35,300 nucleotides of DNA from Patescibacteria group bacterium (GTDB lineage: Bacteria > Patescibacteriota > Minisyncoccia > UBA6257 > 02-FULL-45-10c): assembly GCA_023474975.1 (NCBI GenBank), contig JAMCXE010000003.1, forward strand, positions 1 to 35,300. Reading direction: 5' to 3'. This document shows positions 30,585 to 35,300 of the stretch, one piece after another. Position 1 is the first letter of the stretch; each line of letters begins with the position of its first letter. The notes under the pieces are model-generated. The model was given only the letters and a program-made list of their open reading frames with translations. It searched no databases and was not told the DNA's origin. The translations under genes were made by a program, and so were the position numbers.

Positions 30585-32510
30585 TTACTCTATATATATC
30601 GTTTCATCGTCCCAGTCGGCGTTCCTTTCTCCATAACTGGAAATTTTTGTAAATTCTATCACATCGCCCGGCAGCTCGCCTAAAAACCTAGAAGGTAAAT
30701 TATAGAAACTTATAAATAATTTTTTCTTGGCGCGAGTCATTGCAACGTACATGAGCCGTCTTTCTTCCTCAATGTCTTCGGCTTTAAAAAAAGACTGCTC
30801 GTGCGGAAGTAGGCCTTCGTTGCAGCCGATCAGAAAAACATTTTCGAATTCCAGCCCCTTTGCCGCATGAATAGTCATTAATTTTACAGCATTCTTCTGG
30901 AGCTTGGGTTTGTCGTCTGATGTTGAGGTTAGGGCTACCTCCTCTAAAAATTTGTAAGGATCTTCATATTGCGAAGCAAAATTGATCAACTCCTTTATAT
31001 TTTCCATTCTTTCGGAAGGATTTTTAAAATTTTTGACAAGATAGCTTGAGTAGTCGGTATTTTCTATGAAATAGCTTATGATCTGAACCAGGGTTAGTTC
31101 CTTGGTTAATTCGGGAAGGCTGGCTGTTATTGTCCGGCTCTTTATTTTTCCCAAACTTTTTTCTAGACGTTCCGCGCTGGCGGCGTCTTTAGGGTTATAG
31201 GCATAGCGAAGTCCGGCAATAATATCTTTGATCTCTTTTCGAGCATAAAATTTAAGTCCGCCATATATTTCATAAGGGATCTTGTTGCGGATAAAAACTT
31301 GTTCCACCGCGCGTGATTGCGCGTTGGTCCTGTAGAGTATCCCCATTTCTCCGGTTTGGGCGCCAGCCCTTACCATTTCTAATATCTTTCCGCAAATACC
31401 CCAAGCTTCTTCGTCGGCATTTTCATAGGCGGAAAGTTTTATTTGCTCCCCTTCGCCGTTTTTTGTCCACAAGTCTTTTGGCTTTTGCTGTTTATTGTTC
31501 TTGATGAGCTCGGAAGAGGCAGAAATTATCATTGCCGTTGAACGATAATTTTGCTCCAATTTTATTATTTTGGCTTTCGGCCAATCGAGTTCAAAATTCA
31601 AGAAATTTCTAAAGTCGGATCCTCTGAACTTATAAATGCTTTGCGCGTCATCTCCGATCGCAAAGATATTTTGATGTTTTTCGGCCAGTAATTTTATAAG
31701 CTGATATTGCGCTGTATTGATATCTTGATATTCGTCTATCAAAATATATTTATATTTTTCTCTATACTTCTCCAGAACCCTCGGTTCGTTTTTAAAAAGT
31801 TGAACAGTCTTGGTAATGAGATCATCAAAATCGAAGGCATTGCTTTTTTTGAGAACATCTTCATATTCTTCGTAAATCGCCGATATCTTTGCTTCGTGCG
31901 CGTTTTCAGAAATTTCATCCATATCTTTCAGTTCGTTTTTTATCTCCGAGATCTTACTCAAAATAGATATAGGATTGAATCTATCTTTGGAAAGCGCCTT
32001 TTCTTTTATTATTTTTTTGACGATGCTCAAAGAATCTTCACTGTCAAAGATAGTGAAATATTTTGTTCGTCCAAAAGCCCCGTTTGGCGAATCGGCCTCG
32101 TTCTTTAATATTTTTGCGCCGAAGGAATGAAATGTGCCAACAAACAGCTTATTTTCAAGGGTTTGTGATTCGTATGATTTTTCCGAAACCTCCGCAGCCG
32201 CATCGGCATGGTCCGCTCGTTGTATTTTTTCCGAGCGGCGATGCGGCGAGGACGAGCGAGTTTCGGGCTGGCGAAACGAAGCGTGTTGAGGTAAAACATG
32301 CGAATTAAAAACCCGGCTTCGCATCTCATTTGCCGCTTTATTGGTAAATGTTATGGCAACGATATTTTCCGGAGCTATTCCGGATCCTAGTAAATGAATT
32401 AAGCGACTGACCAGGGTTTTGGTTTTTCCGGATCCGGCCCCGGCCGCGATCAGTAATGGACCCCGATCGTGTTGCACGGCTTCAAGTTGCTTGTCATTTA
32501 AATTATCCAT
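30585..32510 (-). CDS. pcrA: UvrD/PcrA-family superfamily 1 DNA helicase with an in-frame palindromic insertion
   Basis: A 3'-5' helicase for excision repair and replication-fork clearance. The motifs are in order: Q motif LNDKQLEAVQ, I AAGAGSGKT (22-30), Ia TFTNKAANEM, then FVGTFHSFGAKIL, II ILIDEYQDIN, III FAIGDDAQSIYKFRGSD, IV LEQNYRS, V LMTIHAAKGLEFENVFL and VI EERRLMYVAMTRAKK. At 641 residues it is a little shorter than typical because the C-terminal tail is missing. Between NEMRSRV (63-67) and LFVGTFHSF (122-130) there are about 55 extra residues, of which about 82-110 are encoded by a near-palindrome. UvrD and PcrA cannot be told apart here. Confidence 0.95.
   Translation of the reverse strand: MDNLNDKQLEAVQHDRGPLLIAAGAGSGKTKTLVSRLIHLLGSGIAPENIVAITFTNKAANEMRSRVFNSHVLPQHASFRQPETRSSSPHRRSEKIQRADHADAAAEVSEKSYESQTLENKLFVGTFHSFGAKILKNEADSPNGAFGRTKYFTIFDSEDSLSIVKKIIKEKALSKDRFNPISILSKISEIKNELKDMDEISENAHEAKISAIYEEYEDVLKKSNAFDFDDLITKTVQLFKNEPRVLEKYREKYKYILIDEYQDINTAQYQLIKLLAEKHQNIFAIGDDAQSIYKFRGSDFRNFLNFELDWPKAKIIKLEQNYRSTAMIISASSELIKNNKQQKPKDLWTKNGEGEQIKLSAYENADEEAWGICGKILEMVRAGAQTGEMGILYRTNAQSRAVEQVFIRNKIPYEIYGGLKFYARKEIKDIIAGLRYAYNPKDAASAERLEKSLGKIKSRTITASLPELTKELTLVQIISYFIENTDYSSYLVKNFKNPSERMENIKELINFASQYEDPYKFLEEVALTSTSDDKPKLQKNAVKLMTIHAAKGLEFENVFLIGCNEGLLPHEQSFFKAEDIEEERRLMYVAMTRAKKKLFISFYNLPSRFLGELPGDVIEFTKISSYGERNADWDDETIYIE
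32183..32266. repeat. Palindromic element inside the uvrD-type gene
   Basis: Nested inverted repeats: CCGAAAC/GTTTCGG (32183-32189 and 32260-32266), GCCGCATCG/CGATGCGGC (32197-32205 and 32239-32247) and CCGCTCG/CGAGCGG (32213-32219 and 32232-32238). The 84 bases equal 28 codons. This is not the CATTGCGAG family, so it is a second kind of coding-sequence insertion. Confidence 0.82.
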
Positions 32511-32547
32511 ATTAGCTATTAATAAAATTTAAAGTATAAAAATCTAG

Positions 32548-32659
32548 TTAATTTTCAATTTCAAAGCTCAATTTTCAATGAAATCACAATGAATCAATTT
32601 ACAAACAAAAACTAGAAAATTAAAGCATTGAAAATTGGTAATTGGTGATTGAAAATTAA
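32548..32659. repeat. Nested AT-rich inverted repeat upstream of the LysM-M23 gene
   Basis: TTAATTTTCAAT (32548-32559) pairs with ATTGAAAATTAA (32648-32659), and CAATTTTCAATG (about 32569) pairs with CATTGAAAATTG (about 32626). No gene. It may form a long hairpin between the divergent helicase and peptidase genes; the sequence class (AAAATTGAAAATT) recurs near 15395. Confidence 0.6.
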
Positions 32660-32724
32660 TTTTATGGTATTTTGTATATATTATTGATATCTTACGACAA
32701 CAATTAAATAAAGCAAAGGATTTG

Positions 32725-33747
32725 ATGCGCCATTTAAAAGATTGGAAGATCGCCGCGCCCATTATTTTGGTTTTTGTCGCTACATTGTTTAATTGGCGGC
32801 TTTCTATATATTTAGAAAAACCTTGGGGTATTTTCAGCGCTGCCGATTCAGCTTTGGCGGAGGTATCTTCTGATATTCCCGAAAATAATATAGGCGATTC
32901 TGTCGGTGCAATAAGCGGAATGGGATCGATTGATGGAGAAAGTTCTTATAACGTCGCGGATCAGGTAAATTTTGTCATAGTGGACAGTTCTTATCTTTTA
33001 AATAAAGATAATCCGCTTAGCGGCGTTTTGCCCGCACGTGGCGGACTTTTAATATACAAGATCCAAAAAGGTGATAATCTTGCCAAAATCGCTGCAAGCT
33101 TTGGAATATCTTTAAATACTATTTTGTGGGCAAATCCGAATTTAAGATCAAATTCCCTTACGCCCGGAAAAGAAATAGTGATATTGCCCGTATCGGGAGT
33201 TTTATACAACGTTAAATCTGGAGATACGATAGAATCCATCGCTCAGGCGTATTCCGTCGATCCGCAAAAGATCATTTCCTATAATCCGGGACTTTCTCCC
33301 GCCAACCTGAATTCTACGCAAACCATTATTATTCCTAATGGCAAGCCAATAGCCAATACGTACAGTGTCGCCAAAAATTTACCCGATTATCCCGGCTATT
33401 TTGCCATTCCGACCACCGGCTGGAATTGGGGAATTTTGCATAATTATAATGCTGTAGATATTGCAAACGCCTGTGGAACGCCGGTTTATGCTTCGGCTGA
33501 GGGATTGGTGCTGGAACAAACTTCTTCGGGATGGAATGGTGGTTATGGTAGCTATATTTTAATTGAGCATCCAAATAATACAAAAACGCGATATGCGCAT
33601 TTATCTAGATCTGTCGTTTCGGTTGGAGATTATGTTTCGCAAGGAGATCTTATAGGATATATTGGCAATACGGGAGAAACTCATGGACCTACGGGATGCC
33701 ATTTGCATTTTGAGGTGATTGGAGCTAAAAACCCATTTGCTAAATAG
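32725..33747 (+). CDS. LysM x2 plus M23 peptidase, peptidoglycan endopeptidase
   Basis: An exported wall-cutting enzyme of 340 residues from ATG 32725 (AAAGGA four bases upstream; TTG 32722 is too close). A signal anchor is at about 9-27. Two LysM repeats bind glycan: IYKIQKGDNLAKIAASFGIS and YNVKSGDTIESIAQAYSVDP, each followed by NP...L. The M23 domain shows HNYNAVDIANACGTPVYASA, GYGSYILIEH, RYAHLS, GDLIGYIGNTGETHGPTGCH and HLHFEV. The first metal-binding motif is HxxxxxD, not the more usual HxGxD, a spacing variant I associate with CPR relatives. It may open the wall for the secretion machine or for division. Its stop lies inside the arm of the following repeat module. Confidence 0.92.
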   Translation: MRHLKDWKIAAPIILVFVATLFNWRLSIYLEKPWGIFSAADSALAEVSSDIPENNIGDSVGAISGMGSIDGESSYNVADQVNFVIVDSSYLLNKDNPLSGVLPARGGLLIYKIQKGDNLAKIAASFGISLNTILWANPNLRSNSLTPGKEIVILPVSGVLYNVKSGDTIESIAQAYSVDPQKIISYNPGLSPANLNSTQTIIIPNGKPIANTYSVAKNLPDYPGYFAIPTTGWNWGILHNYNAVDIANACGTPVYASAEGLVLEQTSSGWNGGYGSYILIEHPNNTKTRYAHLSRSVVSVGDYVSQGDLIGYIGNTGETHGPTGCHLHFEVIGAKNPFAK

Positions 33748-34020
33748 TTTCTTGGCGCGATACTTGCAAATTTTGTCTAAAACAAGGAACGAGGATGAAA
33801 TTGCGGCATTAGCTGCATTTCCGACGAGTGACGCAGTTATGGCCATAAATTTGCAGTATCCCTTTGGGTTGTTGAATAAATAAATCATTTCTATGTTGCT
33901 CCTCCTCGATGTGGCTACAGCCACTACTTCGTCGTCGCGCCTTGAACTGATCTATTTATTCGGACAACGCGCTCAAAAACTATTTAGTAAATGGGTTCTA
34001 ATCCATTTGCTAAGTAGTTT
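33731..34020. repeat. Multi-hairpin module with inverted and direct end repeats
   Basis: ACCCATTTGCTAAATAGTTT (33731-33750, containing the stop codon of the peptidase) pairs with 33977-33996 with one mismatch. CCATTTGCTAAGTAGTTT (34003-34020) is then a direct copy of 33733-33750 with one mismatch. Inside are hairpin 1 (GATACTTGCAAATTT at 33759 with AAATTTGCAGTATC at 33847-33860) and hairpin 2 (TTGTTGAATAAATAAATC at 33869 with GATCTATTTATTCGGACAA at 33949-33967), the latter tipped with GTGGCTACAGCCAC (33911-33924). A 107-codon minus frame crosses it but is probably only repeat. It looks like an inserted palindromic element with a target-duplication-like border. Confidence 0.78.
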
Positions 34021-34059
34021 TTAGTGAGTGAACTAAACATTATTCTTGTGAGCGACGTC

Positions 34060-34229
34060 TGTCATTGCGAGGCAATCGAAGCAATCTCATAATGTCCGTC
34101 ATTGCGAGCATAGCGAAGCAATCCAGATTGCCACGACTTTATACTGAGCGAAGCCGAATGTACTTTATACTGAGCGAAGCCGAATGTACTTTATACTGAG
34201 CGAAGCCGAATGTACTTCTCGTAATGACG
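34060..34229. repeat. CATTGCGAG elements with an internal 26-bp triplication
   Basis: A partial copy (TGTCATTGCGAG, 34060-34071) is followed by a full one, CGTCATTGCGAG (34097-34108) to CTCGTAATGACG (34218-34229). Inside the full copy a 26-bp unit, beginning TTTATACTGAGCGAAGCCG, occurs three times exactly at 34138-34163, 34164-34189 and 34190-34215. No gene is present between 33748 and 34410. Confidence 0.9.
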
Positions 34230-34320
34230 AAGCAGAGATGTTTTGCGTTAATGTTTCACAAAAGCGTTAAACATTTGTTTGTTGTTAAACATTTTTATGA
34301 ATATGACATATAAAAAGTTA

Positions 34321-34345
34321 AAGCCCCGCATGTTGTGCGGGGCTT
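34321..34345 (-). terminator. Terminator of the GC-richer gene
   Basis: AAGCCCCGCA-loop-TGCGGGGCTT, a perfect 10-bp stem; on the minus strand it is followed by TTTAACTTTTTAT. It lies 66 bases behind the gene stop. Confidence 0.85.
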
Positions 34346-34346
34346 G

Positions 34347-34377
34347 ACCATTTGTTTCACACCGTGAAACAAATGGT
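34347..34377. repeat. Perfect 14-bp hairpin next to the terminator
   Basis: ACCATTTGTTTCAC (34347-34360), loop ACC, GTGAAACAAATGGT (34364-34377). On the minus strand it comes just before the terminator stem, giving a double-hairpin 3' end. It could be a processing or stabilising structure, or an operator. Confidence 0.7.
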
Positions 34378-34410
34378 GGGGTACGTCTAAGGCAGAGCTT
34401 CCTGATCCGG

Positions 34411-35064
34411 CTAGCCGAGAGTTTCTCCCAGCCGAAAGCCTTTAACTTCAGGATCTTTCTGTCCGAGGGCGGATATCGGGTCCTCGAAGACTTTTTCCAG
34501 TATCTGCGCTTGCAGTTTCTGGAGTTCGTCTCCGTTTTGAAGCCGCTCAATAAGGATCTGAACAGCTAAGGCACCGTTACCTTTGACCTCTATCGGTCCA
34601 GGCAGCTCTTTCCTGTTTTTCTTGCCAAGCATCTCCCAACCGCGGACGTAATCTTCCGCCGCTTTTTTGAGAGTGTAAGCAAGAGGCTTTGTCGCATCGG
34701 GGTTGTCAGATAGGTAGTATACCAGCAGCGCTTCGGGAGCGCCCTGTATATACTGCTTCTGAAGTTCGGCTCCCCACCACCTCTTAAGATCGTTGCGCAC
34801 GATCTCGCGATAGGCTTTTGTGAACGCCTTGGTGGTTTCTACGACTTTATTGACCAGTTCGGTTTTTACAGTCTCATCCCGTTGGCCCTTTTTGTTGTGC
34901 CAGGTCAATTCCCTTGCCGCCCTCATTGCGGCGATTGCCAGCTGCATCAGTTCCGGGAATTTGGCTTTGCGAGATTCTTTTTCCCGCATTGCTTTTTCTT
35001 CCTGGAGCTTCTCCATTTTGGCTCTCAGTTCATTGACCTCGTCGGTTCTGTTTTTGCGGCTCAT
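34411..35064 (-). CDS. Unknown helical protein, GC-richer than neighbours
   Basis: A 217-residue soluble protein. The N-terminal 35 residues are a charged coiled coil (NELRAKMEKLQEEKAMREKE); the rest is helical with FPELMQLAIAAMRAARELTW, KAYREIVRNDLKRWWGAELQ, GAPEALLVYYLSDNPDATKP and ALAVQILIERLQNGDELQKL. No family is recognised. The start at 35064 follows a strong GAGGAGG site, stronger than almost all others in the window. A consensus promoter precedes it and a double hairpin follows. Its codons are clearly GC-richer than the rest of the window. Recent transfer, for example from a phage or plasmid, would explain all of this. Confidence 0.7.
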   Translation of the reverse strand: MSRKNRTDEVNELRAKMEKLQEEKAMREKESRKAKFPELMQLAIAAMRAARELTWHNKKGQRDETVKTELVNKVVETTKAFTKAYREIVRNDLKRWWGAELQKQYIQGAPEALLVYYLSDNPDATKPLAYTLKKAAEDYVRGWEMLGKKNRKELPGPIEVKGNGALAVQILIERLQNGDELQKLQAQILEKVFEDPISALGQKDPEVKGFRLGETLG

Positions 35065-35139
35065 ATAGCCTCCTCATATATACTACTTTTTGGTTTTAGC
35101 TGCCTTTATGCTGCTTTTAAAGAACTAGCTTATTTATAT

Positions 35140-35168
35140 ATACTAGCATAATAATAAAAATATGTCAA
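35140..35168 (-). promoter_or_regulatory. Strong promoter of the GC-richer gene
   Basis: On the minus strand TTGACA (35168-35163), a 17-base spacer ending in TGC, and TAGTAT (35145-35140). The TG before the -10 is close to an extended -10. It gives a leader of about 70 bases with TATATACTA repeats. Confidence 0.75.
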
Positions 35169-35300
35169 TAGCGTGTACTGGTTCATATGATATCCTCCAC
35201 CCAAGGTTAATAGATATGAACAGAAAAAGAAGATATTCTGGCAGACATATGACTATATATGGATATGTTCTGCCCGGCGCAGTTTCTTTGGCCAACTAGG
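35169..35300. other. Right-edge sequence without a recognised gene
   Basis: A 27-codon frame from ATG 35216 to TAG 35297-35299 follows AAGG, but is too short to support. It is possibly the upstream control region of a gene beyond the window. Nothing else is recognised. Confidence 0.3.

Noticed and set aside
33601..33924. 107-codon minus-strand frame over the M23 gene end and the repeat module
   Set aside because: Half is antisense to the peptidase and half is repeat; no start signal. It could be a recurring repeat-derived frame but not a supported gene.
34060..34229. Possible CRISPR array
   Set aside because: The three 26-bp units are contiguous with no spacers, and lie inside a palindromic element.
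1..35300. Alternative genetic code (UGA as glycine) as in some CPR groups
   Set aside because: Recognised genes are full length in the standard code and none needs UGA read-through.

Overview
The window looks like about 35 kb of an AT-rich genome from the Candidate Phyla Radiation (Patescibacteria, probably a Parcubacteria-type lineage). The evidence is short housekeeping genes, a YidC without the large periplasmic domain, a compact PBP1A/LysM-M23 wall toolkit, a lamin-tail-domain membrane protein, the PrgI / TraC-like / VirB4 / VirB6-like secretion locus that recurs in CPR genomes, and many dispersed short palindromes of the CATTGCGAG type. The standard genetic code fits: full-length genes read through without UGA reassignment. 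The taxon is an inference from gene content; no rRNA is present.

Layout. 1-386: a broken tsaE whose two halves face each other at the window edge. 387-2046: repeats, a lamin-tail-domain protein and a NERD-domain protein. 2044-3051: ruvB. 3052-3630: palindromic repeats, then a strong promoter driving a structured, 6S-like RNA ending in a terminator. 3636-4873: three unknown proteins. 5023-6702: a PilB/GspE ATPase. 7018-9182: a small membrane protein, yebC, ruvC and an acidic protein; a 260-bp cloverleaf-like palindromic module lies between yebC and ruvC. 9232-11745: PBP1A. 11774-16574: the classic origin neighbourhood, dnaN and dnaA (minus) divergent from rpmH, rnpA, yidC and jag (plus), with origin-like sequence between dnaA and dnaN. 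16619-29421: a long minus-strand type IV secretion-like operon. 29483-32510: ksgA/rsmA and a UvrD/PcrA helicase, both carrying palindromic elements in frame inside the coding sequence. 32725-33747: a LysM-M23 endopeptidase whose 3' end is copied on the far side of a multi-hairpin module. 34060-34229: a palindromic element with a 26-bp unit repeated three times. 34411-35064: a GC-richer unknown gene with its own strong promoter, Shine-Dalgarno site and double hairpin.

How it fits together. The origin cluster supplies replication initiation, RNase P protein and membrane-protein insertion. RuvB, RuvC and UvrD handle recombination and repair. PBP1A and the LysM-M23 protein build and cut peptidoglycan. 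The secretion locus encodes a motor (VirB4), a channel (VirB6-like), a small PrgI membrane protein, a Cys-rich VirB2-like subunit and several exported proteins; no relaxase, VirD4 or VirB7-10 is visible here, and PilB is the only other secretion-type ATPase.

The most unusual signals are the mobile-looking palindromes that enter coding sequences without breaking frame, two complex multi-hairpin modules placed directly behind genes, a candidate 6S-like RNA, and repeated placement of -10 boxes 6-10 bases before ATG codons, which points to leaderless mRNAs.
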